Shown: one piece after another, positions 5,784-13,664 of the stretch | Position numbering within the stretch: position 1 is the stretch's first letter | Layout: each line of letters opens with the position of its first letter | Source of the DNA: an uncultured Campylobacter sp. | GTDB lineage: Bacteria; Campylobacterota; Campylobacteria; Campylobacterales; Campylobacteraceae | NCBI RefSeq assembly: GCF_905371695.1 | Contig: NZ_CAJPMA010000034.1 | Span: forward strand, 1-16,054 | Direction of reading: 5' to 3' | DNA length: 16,054 bases | The notes under the pieces: model-generated | Database searches by the model: none | Seen by the model: the letters and a program-made list of their open reading frames with translations, nothing else | What the model was told of the DNA's origin: nothing | Program-made: the position numbers and the translations under genes

Positions 5784-6577
5784 TATTCACCGACTTTGAG
5801 CTGTCCGCCCTTGCCTAGACCGCCTCTTACGTTTTGCGTTTTATAATCTTTTAACGCGATTACGAGCTGGTTCATAGAATCAAGGAACGCGTTTACTAGA
5901 GTCTTGCCCTCCGGAGTCCTGCTATATGCGCCAAGACCCGCTCCAAGTTTAGCTCCCGCGCCACCGCCCATTCCGAAGAAGTCGGTGCTTTGAGCCGTTC
6001 CGATAGCCGCAGCGATCTGTACGCCGGATCGGTTCTCGATTAATACTAGCGTAGTTTGCGTTTCTTTCGTAGAAAATCCGCCCGCGATAGCGCCCGCTAC
6101 GGGTCCTAAGAGAGCGCCTACTAGCCCGCCGGCGCCGCCCGTATCTTCGTTGCTAAAAAATATTTCCGGACGAATGGTGTAGTCGGCCGCAACCATTTTA
6201 CCTTTGCCAAATCCTGAACCGCCGCGAAGCTCGCCCGATCTTTCAAGCGCTCGCTCTTGCATCATATTATCCATCATCGCTCCGCGTTCGACGATGACGA
6301 AGCAGCCCGTCTGTTGCGCTAATAAGCGAAGTACCGGTATAGTAGAAGTTAGTTTATAGTTGCGCGTTAGATATGCGTACCAGTCACTGTTTTGGTCTTC
6401 GTAAAACGCCATCGTACCGAGCGTTTGGCTACATTTTTCTACCTTCGTAGCGTTTACTGCGTTACCGCCGGCTGCACTTCCGGTTACGCCGCCGCTCCCA
6501 GTGGCGCAGCCTGCTAGTAGGCCAACCGCTAGAGCCGCGCTAGCAAGAGATTTAAAAGTCGATCTCGGTTTAAACAT
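5783..6577 (-). CDS. CsgG/HfaB-family outer-membrane lipoprotein
   Basis: 264-aa lipoprotein resembling CsgG, the curli secretion channel subunit, and HfaB of holdfast anchoring. A type II signal peptide ends in LLAG-C with lipidated Cys24. Family features: TIPVLRLLAQQTGCFVIVERGAMMDNMMQER (about 79-109), matching the CsgG core with its VER-G-L/M...ER signature; AADYTIRPEIFF (130-141); a Gly/Ala-rich hydrophobic stretch (148-168) where CsgG has membrane hairpin sequence; then TTLVLIENRSGVQIAAAIGTAQ (175-196). Cys49 and Cys92 are extra. Residue two after the lipidated Cys is Thr, not Asp, so outer-membrane sorting is plausible. Start ATG at 6577 has AAGGAT 6 nt upstream. No curli genes (csgA, B, E, F) are in the window; its only partner is the small Tyr/Arg-rich secreted protein. 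Whether it forms a secretion pore or has another envelope role is open. Confidence 0.75.
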   Translation of the reverse strand: MFKPRSTFKSLASAALAVGLLAGCATGSGGVTGSAAGGNAVNATKVEKCSQTLGTMAFYEDQNSDWYAYLTRNYKLTSTIPVLRLLAQQTGCFVIVERGAMMDNMMQERALERSGELRGGSGFGKGKMVAADYTIRPEIFFSNEDTGGAGGLVGALLGPVAGAIAGGFSTKETQTTLVLIENRSGVQIAAAIGTAQSTDFFGMGGGAGAKLGAGLGAYSRTPEGKTLVNAFLDSMNQLVIALKDYKTQNVRGGLGKGGQLKVGE

Positions 6578-6608
6578 GAAAATCCTTATTTAAAAAATGT
6601 AAATACGC

Positions 6609-6614
6609 ATTTTA
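6609..6614 (-). promoter_or_regulatory. Candidate -10 for the CsgG-like operon
   Basis: TAAAAT on the minus strand, 31 nt upstream of the start, inside a very A/T-rich tract (6590-6655) typical of Campylobacter promoters. The rest of the 293-base gap to glmS (6615-6827) shows only a small inverted repeat, ATACG / CGTAT at 6776-6791; I see no gene in it. Confidence 0.35.
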
Positions 6615-6827
6615 TTCGTTTTTTAATTAAATTTTGTTTAACGAGATTGAGCAAGATGCTTGAAATCTTAGAGAATTTCGGTTTTATAGCGAATTGGCAC
6701 GCTATTATTTAATCGCAAAAAACAACGATGTAGTATACCTGCGTGGATAACTCGTTAAAATTCTCGTCTAGCTTCATACGAATTTCCGTATAAATATCTT
6801 CGAGGTAGACAAATTTGCGAGTTTAGA

Positions 6828-6862
6828 AGCGAAACTTAGCGGCAAAGCCGTTAAATTTCGCT
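6828..6862 (-). terminator. Long stem-loop just after glmS
   Basis: 16-position stem (6828-6843 against 6847-6862) with one C/A mismatch, one G-U pair and an AAA loop, starting 8 nt past the glmS stop. It lacks a following T-run, so it may work as a 3'-end stabiliser or as a weak terminator. Confidence 0.55.
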
Positions 6863-6870
6863 AGCCATTT

Positions 6871-8682
6871 TCACTCCACGGTTACGCTTTTAGCGAGATT
6901 CCTCGGCATATCTACGTTATTGCCAAGCCGTACCGAAATTTCAAGCGCTAAAATTTGCAGTATTATCATCATCTCAAAAAATTCGCTCATCGGATGTTCG
7001 TGCGAGCCGGTGCGGATAAAATCGTCGCTAAGCTCGAACTCTTCGGGGCTAATCGCGAGTATATACGCATCGCGCGCGGCAAGTTCCTCGACGTTTGACT
7101 TAGTTTTTTCGTATAGAAGCGTGCGCGGCATAAGCGCTACGGTAAAGAGCTTCTCGTCCGCTAATGCGATCGGACCGTGCTTCATTTCGCCGCTAGGGTA
7201 GCCCTCGGCATGCAGATACGAGATTTCTTTTAGTTTTAACGCGCCCTCTAATGCCAGTGGATAGAAGATATCGCGCCCGATGAAGAAAAATCCGTGTCCG
7301 TGCATATAGTGTTTACTTAGGCGGCGAATTTTCTCTTGTAAACCGCTATCTATGTTTAAAATTTGAGGAATATGCAAAAGCGCCGAAATTTCGCGCTCTA
7401 ATTCGTCCGTGCCTAGCGTGCCCTTTGCCTGCGCGATTTGAAGCGTTAACATCCATAACGTGACGATTTGCGTGGCAAACGCTTTAGTGCTGGCTACGCC
7501 CTTTTCGATGCCCGCGCGAGTTAGCAGCGTGTTATCGGCTAGGCGTACGATCGAGGAGTTGTCGACGTTACAGATAGCCAGCGTTTTTAGCCCCGCTTGC
7601 TTTGCGATTTTTAGCGCTTCTAGCGTATCTGCGGTTTCGCCGCTTTGTGAGATGACGATAAATAGGGCGTCTTTATTAAGTTTTGGCTTTCGGTAGCGAA
7701 ATTCGCTCGCGATCTCGACCTTCGTTCTAGTGCCCGCCAGACGCTCTAAAAGATAACTAGCCGTAAGGGCCGCGTGATAACTCGTACCGCAAGCGCAAAT
7801 TACGATATCGTCGATATTTTGCAGATATTCGTCCGTTAAATTTTCAAGCCTAACCGCCCCGCCTTTTACGCGCCCCATTAGCGTTTCGCTTACGACCGCG
7901 CCTTGTTCGTAAATTTCTTTTTCCATGAAAAAGCGGTAGCCTTCTTTTTGCGCATAGCTTTTGTCCTTTGGAAGAGCGGCGAAATTTACGGATTGTTTTT
8001 GCGCGTCTTTGTAAACGGCTATTTCGTCAAGACTAACGAATCCGTAGGTCTTATCGTCCAGGTAGCACACCTCTTTGGCTAGGCCGATCAGCGGGGCGTC
8101 CGAGGAGGCGAAAAATACCTCTTTTTCCTCGCTTTTGCCGATAGCTAGCGGAGCGGCGTCCTTGGCGAAGAAAATTTTGCCCGGAGCCGTTTTGGTGATA
8201 AGCAGCGTCGCGTATGCGCCGTGTAGGCGCGCGACCGTGACTTCGTACGCCTTAAAGGGCTCGCCGATGGTTTTTAAATTTTCCTCAAAAAGATGCACGA
8301 TAACCTCGGTATCGGTTTGGCTTAGAAATTTCACGCCCTTTGCCTCAAGCTCCTCTTTTAGCTCTTTGTAGTTTTCGATGATGCCGTTATGAACGACGAA
8401 AGAGTGCTCACCAAGGTGCGGGTGAGCGTTGATCTCGGTAGGCTTTCCGTGTGTAGCCCAGCGCGTGTGTCCGATCGCGACGCCAAAACCGTTTGAGGTA
8501 AATTCGCGCGTTTTTTCCGCTAAATTTTCTAGTTTGCCGACGGCTTTGAAATAATTTATCTCTTCTCCCGCCATCACCGCCATTCCGGCACTATCGTAGC
8601 CGCGATATTCCAGCTCTTTTAGCCCGTTTAAAATTATCTCTTTTTTCTCTTTGCTACCGACGTAGCCTACGATTCCGCACAT
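6871..8682 (-). CDS. glmS: Glutamine--fructose-6-phosphate aminotransferase (isomerizing)
   Basis: GlmS makes glucosamine-6-phosphate from fructose-6-phosphate and glutamine, the first step to UDP-GlcNAc for peptidoglycan and lipid A. The protein begins MCGIVGYVG, with Cys2 the glutaminase nucleophile after Met removal; GHTRWATHG and HNGIIENY complete the glutamine site (residues 1 to about 220). Two SIS sugar isomerase domains follow: CGTSYHAAL and ISQSGETADTLEALK in the first, LEGALKLKEISYLHAEGYPSGEMKHGP in the second. It ends PRNLAKSVTVE, the usual C-terminus that carries the catalytic His/Lys region. 603 aa is normal. The ATG lies 2 nt after the stop of the GlnD-like gene (TAAAAATG), with only a weak GAG-type site, so translation is likely coupled. 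Identity is certain. Confidence 0.98.
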   Translation of the reverse strand: MCGIVGYVGSKEKKEIILNGLKELEYRGYDSAGMAVMAGEEINYFKAVGKLENLAEKTREFTSNGFGVAIGHTRWATHGKPTEINAHPHLGEHSFVVHNGIIENYKELKEELEAKGVKFLSQTDTEVIVHLFEENLKTIGEPFKAYEVTVARLHGAYATLLITKTAPGKIFFAKDAAPLAIGKSEEKEVFFASSDAPLIGLAKEVCYLDDKTYGFVSLDEIAVYKDAQKQSVNFAALPKDKSYAQKEGYRFFMEKEIYEQGAVVSETLMGRVKGGAVRLENLTDEYLQNIDDIVICACGTSYHAALTASYLLERLAGTRTKVEIASEFRYRKPKLNKDALFIVISQSGETADTLEALKIAKQAGLKTLAICNVDNSSIVRLADNTLLTRAGIEKGVASTKAFATQIVTLWMLTLQIAQAKGTLGTDELEREISALLHIPQILNIDSGLQEKIRRLSKHYMHGHGFFFIGRDIFYPLALEGALKLKEISYLHAEGYPSGEMKHGPIALADEKLFTVALMPRTLLYEKTKSNVEELAARDAYILAISPEEFELSDDFIRTGSHEHPMSEFFEMMIILQILALEISVRLGNNVDMPRNLAKSVTVE

Positions 8683-8684
8683 TT

Positions 8685-11159
8685 TTACTCGCTTATTAAT
8701 AAATTTAAAATCTTCTCGCCGTTACGGCACAGTCGCTCGTTTTTCTCGATCAAAAACAGGTTTCGTGTGCGATTTTTAATCGTCTGAATTCTCGCGCTCG
8801 CCACCTTAAAATCCATCTCGTCTAAAACGCCCATCACGTAAGCCATCAGTCCGCGCTGATCGCGCGCGTTTATTGTGAGCTTAGCGTAGTCGTTGGAGTG
8901 ACTAGGATCGAAATTTATCTCATCTTTGTTAATATTTGGTTTCGCCGCGCTCGCTTTTTCGTCGCTTCTTAGCGCTGCCGCCGCCGTTTGCTCTAAAATT
9001 TTAAGTTCGGAGGTTTTTACGTTTTTGTTAAAATCCAGTCGCGCGAAAATTTTTTGATCGAATAGCTCGAAAATTTCCATGTACGCGAGATCGAAATTTG
9101 CGAATTTTACGAGTAGGGCGGCTAAATTTAGCCGCTCGTCGCTAATAATTCGCAAGGATAAATTTTGCTGGTTTTGAGCCGATAGCTTTATGCCGCTCGC
9201 CTCGTCCGCAAGACGGGCTAGCGCGATGATTTGGGCGGCGCTATATTTTGCAAAGAGCAAATTCGATACGATCTTAAAAATTTTGTCTTGAAGCGGCGGA
9301 GATAGGCGGTTAAATTCGGCGTTTTTGCGCACCGATCGCTCCTTTTGAACTCTGCGCGTCGCCTCGTCTAGCAAATTTTCGTCGTCGAAGCTTTTTAGAG
9401 AAATTTCGTATAATTCGCGCAAAAGCTTTGCGGTGTAGGCGTTGTAAAGCTTCTCGCTAGTGGCGTTCACGACGCAATAAGTAAGGACGTAAAGCATGTT
9501 TAAAACGCACTTTTCGCCGAGCTTTGAGATGAAGCTAAAAATGGCGCGCTGCGAGTAGATGTCTTCGCGGTTTGCTACGTTGCTCATAAGCGTGTGATAG
9601 CGCACTAAAAGCACGCCTATGCCGATAAATTTCGCTTCAAACCCGAGCTTTGCCGCGTAAGCGCGAAACATATTTGCCCCCACTACGCTATGATCGCCCG
9701 CTAGCCCCTTGCCTACGTCGTGCATCAAAGCCGCGGCTTTTAGCGTCGCTTTGCCCTCGGGGCATAGGTTAAGATATAAATTTTTAATAAATTTATCCTT
9801 GATATTTTCAAGATATTTAACGCTTAAAACGCTGTGCTCGTCGACCGTAAAGTCGTGATAACCGTCGTATTGGGCGAGCTGGCTTACGTGCTCTAAGGGT
9901 TTTATGAAAACCGCGATCATCTGCGCGTCTAGCAGCGCTTTTAATATCGGATAAGCATGCCTACGTAAAAATAAATTTTTAAATTTTAGCGTCGCTCGCT
10001 CCAACGCGTCTTTGTCGGTCACGGCGCGTTTGACGTAAAAAACAGCGCTTATATCGAATTTTAAATCCGCGTCTTTAACGCTTAAAAGCTCGTCCGTTAA
10101 AACGTCTATGGCTACGGGCTTTTTGTGCGCGGGCGAGTAGATTACGCCGTCTATTTCGTAAAATCCGTTTTTCATCCTAGCCGCGCGGCGCTGCGCGAAG
10201 GTAAGATTTGCGCTAAATATCCCCCGAGTAAGGCTCGCGCACAAAAAACGCGCGTAAATGGCGATATTATTCATGCCGCTTAGCATTTTTTGGCTGATTA
10301 CTTCGTCGCTGCCTTGCGTTTTTTTGGATTTGGTCTGCATAAGCGCGGTTACGGCGTCTACGCTAGAAGCGCTAAATTTAGAGGAATTTTGCGTTAAATT
10401 AAGCGCGGATTTTAGGCTCGTTAAAAAATCGACGTTTAAATTAAAAACGCCGATTTCCTTTTCGTCCATAAATTTTAAAGCGTGCGCGCGAACCGAAATC
10501 TCGGGATTTACGGAATTTATGACGCAGTTTAGATGCCAAATTTCGTCGCAACCGCCGAACCCCGTTTCAAGATCGGGCTCTTGCTTTAAAAATTTTATAT
10601 CGTCAAAGGGCGCCAACGCCTTTAAGTGAAAACGTAAAAATTCATTTTTCTCATGCTCTTTTAGCCTTAAAATTTCGCCCTTTGCCAGGCGGTAAAGGCT
10701 CTTTGAGCCGCAGATATAGCGCACCTGCGAAACTTCGCTTTTTGCTTTTACGTCGTTTTTGTAATGCTCGTAAAATTCGCTTATTTCTACGGTTTTAACG
10801 GCTACATTTAGTCTGCTAGAAGCTAAAATTTCGGCGTAGGATTTGACGAAATTTTTAACCGCGTAGCCTTTTAAATTTTTATAAACGATTAAAATTTCAA
10901 GCGCGGAATTAACCGAGATTAGCCCCTGCGCGTATTTGCCGACGGCTAGTACGCTCACACTAAACGCGTCGGAAGGCGGGGCGAAATTTTCAAAAAATTC
11001 CGCCGTTAGCGCGTTAAAATAATCGTAGATAAAATCGTCGTTTCGTTTTATTAGAAAATTCGCGAAATTTCTGCCTTGGTTTTTTTGGAAAAATTTGGGT
11101 AATTTTTGAAGATAATCTTTGTAATTTTCGTCTATTTTAGAGAAATTTTCGCTTTGCAT
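8685..11159 (-). CDS. GlnD-like protein: degenerate nucleotidyltransferase, HD domain and two ACT domains
   Basis: Architecture of PII uridylyltransferase/uridylyl-removing enzyme, 824 aa against about 890 for E. coli GlnD. The nucleotidyltransferase motif, normally GGYGRGEL...SDIDLL, reads VGKYAQG (73-79) then NSALEIL (84-90): the second Gly is Lys75, and the two catalytic Asp are Ala86 and Glu88. The downstream PGGLRD block is also altered, FGGCDE (201-206). The HD hydrolase domain is intact: YHDFTVDEHS (434-443), MHDVGKG (479-485), GDHSVVGA (488-495). Two C-terminal ACT-like domains follow, about 682-735 and 759-810 (LTINARDQRGLMAYVMGV). Expected result: no uridylylation, but possible metal-dependent removal or glutamine sensing. 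Co-directional with glmS 2 nt downstream, divergent from mqnE. Annotated as a putative nucleotidyltransferase in C. jejuni as I recall. Fold is sure; activity unknown. Confidence 0.85.
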   Translation of the reverse strand: MQSENFSKIDENYKDYLQKLPKFFQKNQGRNFANFLIKRNDDFIYDYFNALTAEFFENFAPPSDAFSVSVLAVGKYAQGLISVNSALEILIVYKNLKGYAVKNFVKSYAEILASSRLNVAVKTVEISEFYEHYKNDVKAKSEVSQVRYICGSKSLYRLAKGEILRLKEHEKNEFLRFHLKALAPFDDIKFLKQEPDLETGFGGCDEIWHLNCVINSVNPEISVRAHALKFMDEKEIGVFNLNVDFLTSLKSALNLTQNSSKFSASSVDAVTALMQTKSKKTQGSDEVISQKMLSGMNNIAIYARFLCASLTRGIFSANLTFAQRRAARMKNGFYEIDGVIYSPAHKKPVAIDVLTDELLSVKDADLKFDISAVFYVKRAVTDKDALERATLKFKNLFLRRHAYPILKALLDAQMIAVFIKPLEHVSQLAQYDGYHDFTVDEHSVLSVKYLENIKDKFIKNLYLNLCPEGKATLKAAALMHDVGKGLAGDHSVVGANMFRAYAAKLGFEAKFIGIGVLLVRYHTLMSNVANREDIYSQRAIFSFISKLGEKCVLNMLYVLTYCVVNATSEKLYNAYTAKLLRELYEISLKSFDDENLLDEATRRVQKERSVRKNAEFNRLSPPLQDKIFKIVSNLLFAKYSAAQIIALARLADEASGIKLSAQNQQNLSLRIISDERLNLAALLVKFANFDLAYMEIFELFDQKIFARLDFNKNVKTSELKILEQTAAAALRSDEKASAAKPNINKDEINFDPSHSNDYAKLTINARDQRGLMAYVMGVLDEMDFKVASARIQTIKNRTRNLFLIEKNERLCRNGEKILNLLISE

Positions 11160-11167
11160 TTAAAGAT

Positions 11168-11190
11168 CCGCTTAAAAATTTTATAAGCGG
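11168..11190. promoter_or_regulatory. Palindrome in the glnD-like / mqnE divergent region
   Basis: CCGCTTA (11168-11174) and TAAGCGG (11184-11190) are perfect 7-bp arms around an A/T-rich centre (AAAATTTTA). It begins 8 nt upstream of the GlnD-like start, and its left arm covers the only Shine-Dalgarno-like bases for that gene (AGCGGA on the minus strand). It could be an operator in the shared promoter region or a hairpin hiding the ribosome binding site. Confidence 0.4.
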
Positions 11191-11206
11191 CGATGATACT
11201 AAATTT

Positions 11207-11237
11207 TTGCTAAATTTAAAGCTTTGTTTAATATAAT
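11207..11237 (+). promoter_or_regulatory. Promoter of the mqnE operon
   Basis: A perfect -10 TATAAT at 11232-11237, with a loose -35-like TTGCTA at 11207-11212 (19-nt spacing). Transcription should begin near 11244, which rules out any mqnE start upstream of that point and supports the TTG at 11266. Confidence 0.65.
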
Positions 11238-11265
11238 CTCGCCATTAGTTTTTAAGGAAACAAGG

Positions 11266-12327
11266 TTGAATTTATTAAAAAAACTACAAAGCGGCGAACG
11301 CCTAAGCGAGGACGAAGCGAACGGGCTTTACGAGCTAGATCTATTCGAGCTGGCGAAATTCGCCGACGAAAAAAGACGAAAACTCTACGGTAAAAAGGTA
11401 TTTTTTAACTCCAATCGCCATATAAATCCTACCAATATTTGCGCGGACGTCTGTAAATTTTGCGCGTTTTCGGCGCATAGAAAAAATCCGAATCCCTATC
11501 TAATGAGCCACGAAGAAATTTTAAAAATCGTAGAAGACGCCGTGGATAAGGGTGCGCGCGAAATTCATATCGTCTCGGCGCATAATGCCACTAGCGGCTG
11601 GCGGTGGTATCTGGAAATTTTTAAAAAGATTAAAGAGGCGTATCCAAAGCTGCACGTAAAGGCAATGACGGCGGCGGAGGTCGATTTTTTATCGCGAAGC
11701 TACGGACTTAGCTACGACGAGGTCTTGGATAAGATGATGGAATACGGCGTGGACTCTATGCCGGGAGGCGGCGCGGAAATTTTCGACGAGGCCGTGCGGG
11801 CTAAAATTTGCAAGGGCAAGGTAAGCTCTAAAAACTGGCTAAAAATCCACGAAATGTGGCACGAGCGCGGCAGGCAAAGCAACGCGACGATGCTTTTCGG
11901 ACACGTAGAAAGCAGGCAAAACCGTATCGATCATATGCTTAGAATTCGCGCGCTGCAAGATAAGACGGGCGGTTTTAACGCGTTCATTCCGCTAGTGTAT
12001 CAGCGCGAAAACAATTATCTAAAAGGGGTAAAATTTTTAGGTTCGGTCGAAATTTTAAAGACGATCGCGGTCGCGCGTTTGGTGCTGGATAACGTTGCGC
12101 ATATCAAGGCGTATTGGGCGACTTCGACTTTAAATTTAGCCATGATCGCGCAGGAATTCGGCGCGGACGACCTTGACGGCACGATTCAAAAAGAGAGCAT
12201 CCAAAGCGCGGCGGGGGCGGCTAGCGCAAACGGCGTAACGCTAAAAACGTTTTGCGATTTGATTAAAAGCTCGGGTTTTACGCCCGTAGAGCGTGACAGC
12301 TTGTATAATGAAATTAAAATTTACTAA
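11266..12327 (+). CDS. mqnE: Aminofutalosine synthase MqnE (radical SAM)
   Basis: MqnE joins 3-[(1-carboxyvinyl)oxy]benzoate to S-adenosylmethionine to form aminofutalosine in the futalosine route to menaquinone, the respiratory quinone of Campylobacter. The radical SAM motif is NICADVCKFCAF with Cys59, 63 and 66 (CxxxCxxC), preceded by NSNRHINPTN. Other family blocks: IVSAHNATSGWRWYLEI, MPGGGAEIF, ATMLFGHVE, FIPLVYQRENN and AYWATSTLN. I choose the TTG at 11266 (353 aa): AAGGA lies 7 nt upstream, the -10 box is at 11232-11237, and the next protein residues are MNLLKKLQSGERL, as expected. A TTG at 11224 would lie upstream of the transcription start. Followed 14 nt later by a purine permease gene. 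It is distinguished from the related MqnC by the MPGGGAEIF and GHVE pattern. Call is sure. Confidence 0.92.
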   Translation: MNLLKKLQSGERLSEDEANGLYELDLFELAKFADEKRRKLYGKKVFFNSNRHINPTNICADVCKFCAFSAHRKNPNPYLMSHEEILKIVEDAVDKGAREIHIVSAHNATSGWRWYLEIFKKIKEAYPKLHVKAMTAAEVDFLSRSYGLSYDEVLDKMMEYGVDSMPGGGAEIFDEAVRAKICKGKVSSKNWLKIHEMWHERGRQSNATMLFGHVESRQNRIDHMLRIRALQDKTGGFNAFIPLVYQRENNYLKGVKFLGSVEILKTIAVARLVLDNVAHIKAYWATSTLNLAMIAQEFGADDLDGTIQKESIQSAAGAASANGVTLKTFCDLIKSSGFTPVERDSLYNEIKIY

Positions 12328-12341
12328 GGAGGGCTAGCTAA

Positions 12342-13664
12342 ATGGATCTTTTTAGGCTTGCGGAAAATAAAACGAGCGTAAAACAAGAATTTAGCGCGGG
12401 TTTAACTACGTTTTTGGCGATGATTTATATCGTGCCCGTAAACGCGAGCATTATGAGCAACGCCGGTATGCCTTTTGAGGCGCTAATTACAGCAACCGCG
12501 ATAATCACGATACTTTCGACCGTTTTAAACGGACTTTGGGCGAATACGCCCGTGGCTATGAGCGTAGGGATGGGATTAAACGCGTATTTTACCTTCGGGT
12601 TGGTTTTAGGCATGAAGGTGCCTTGGCAGACCGCGCTCGGAGTGGTTTTTTTATCGGGCGTTATTTTCGTCGCGCTGTCTTTTACGAATTTTAGAATTTG
12701 GGTGATTAAATCCATTCCGCTCGATTTGCGCCGCGCTATAAGCGCCGGTATCGGGACGTTTATTAGCTTCGTGGGATTAAAACAGATAGGCCTTATCGCC
12801 GATAACGAAGCAACGCTGGTATCTCTTGGAAATTTACACGACAAAAACGTGATTTTGGGGATTTTAGGCATCGTTTTAGTCATCGCGTTTTGGGCGTGGA
12901 GGCTAAAAGGCGCGTTTATTTTAGCCGTACTCGCGACCTCTTTAATCGCATGGATATGCGGCGTCTCGCCTTACCCGACCGAGGTTTTTTCGCTCCCGGC
13001 TAGCATTTCGCCGATATTTTTACAGCTTGACGTTAGCGGCGTGCTTTTTGATACCGCTAAAAATTTTAGCCTAGCGCTGCTACCCGTCGTGGTCGTATTT
13101 TTCGTAACCGATCTATTCGATAGCGTCGGTACGCTTGCCGGCGTGGGTACGAGAGCGGGGATATTCGACGAGGGGAAAAAACAGGGCGTGGAGAAGCTAG
13201 AAAAAACGCTTGAAGCCGATGCGATCGCTACCGTAGCGGGCTCGCTCATAGGCGTCAGTACGACTACTTCTTTCGTAGAAAGCGCTAGCGGAGTGGAGGA
13301 GGGCGGCAGGACGGGGCTTACTGCGGTATTTTGCGGGTTGCTTTTTACGCTTACGCTATTTATGCTGCCGCTTTTTAAAGCGATCCCGTCAAACGCGATC
13401 TATCCCGTGCTGGTAATGGTCGGCGTGCTTATGTTTACCGAAGTTTCGCAGATAAATTTTAAAGATCCGGCAGTCGCCGTCGCTACGTTTTTTATAGTGG
13501 TGCTGATACCGCTAACGTATTCGATAACCAACGGGCTGGCGTTTGGATTCATGGGCTATATAATCGTGAAAATTTTGCGCCGCGAATGGAGTTCGCTAAA
13601 CGCGGGCGTCGTCGTACTTTCGCTTATTAGCTTAATCGTATTTTTAGCACAAGGAAGCAAATGA
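12342..13664 (+). CDS. NCS2 family purine permease (AzgA/PbuG-like)
   Basis: Inner-membrane nucleobase:cation symporter of the AzgA subfamily, which takes up adenine, guanine or hypoxanthine. 440 aa with about 12 hydrophobic segments. Signatures: GLTTFLAMIYIVPVN near the N-terminus (20-34), SVGMGLNAYF (74-83), LFDSVGTLAGV (258-268) and GVSTTTSFVESASGVEEGGRTGL (304-326), the last two being substrate-site regions of the family. ATG 12342 has a strong AAGGAGG site. The stop overlaps the next gene in ATGA, so the permease and phosphoribosyltransferase are coupled: uptake followed by trapping of the base as a nucleotide. Which base is carried cannot be read from the sequence. Confidence 0.9.
   Translation: MDLFRLAENKTSVKQEFSAGLTTFLAMIYIVPVNASIMSNAGMPFEALITATAIITILSTVLNGLWANTPVAMSVGMGLNAYFTFGLVLGMKVPWQTALGVVFLSGVIFVALSFTNFRIWVIKSIPLDLRRAISAGIGTFISFVGLKQIGLIADNEATLVSLGNLHDKNVILGILGIVLVIAFWAWRLKGAFILAVLATSLIAWICGVSPYPTEVFSLPASISPIFLQLDVSGVLFDTAKNFSLALLPVVVVFFVTDLFDSVGTLAGVGTRAGIFDEGKKQGVEKLEKTLEADAIATVAGSLIGVSTTTSFVESASGVEEGGRTGLTAVFCGLLFTLTLFMLPLFKAIPSNAIYPVLVMVGVLMFTEVSQINFKDPAVAVATFFIVVLIPLTYSITNGLAFGFMGYIIVKILRREWSSLNAGVVVLSLISLIVFLAQGSK

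Noticed and set aside
6657..6713. 18-codon open frame (MLEILENFGF...) in the gap between the CsgG-like gene and glmS
   Set aside because: No ribosome binding site, no promoter pointing at it, and a length expected by chance.
10258..10629. 123-codon plus-strand open frame inside the GlnD-like gene
   Set aside because: No start context or recognisable domain; antisense to conserved coding sequence.
11224..11265. N-terminal extension of mqnE from an upstream TTG
   Set aside because: The TATAAT box at 11232-11237 lies inside the extension, so it could not be on the mRNA; TTG 11266 has its own ribosome binding site.
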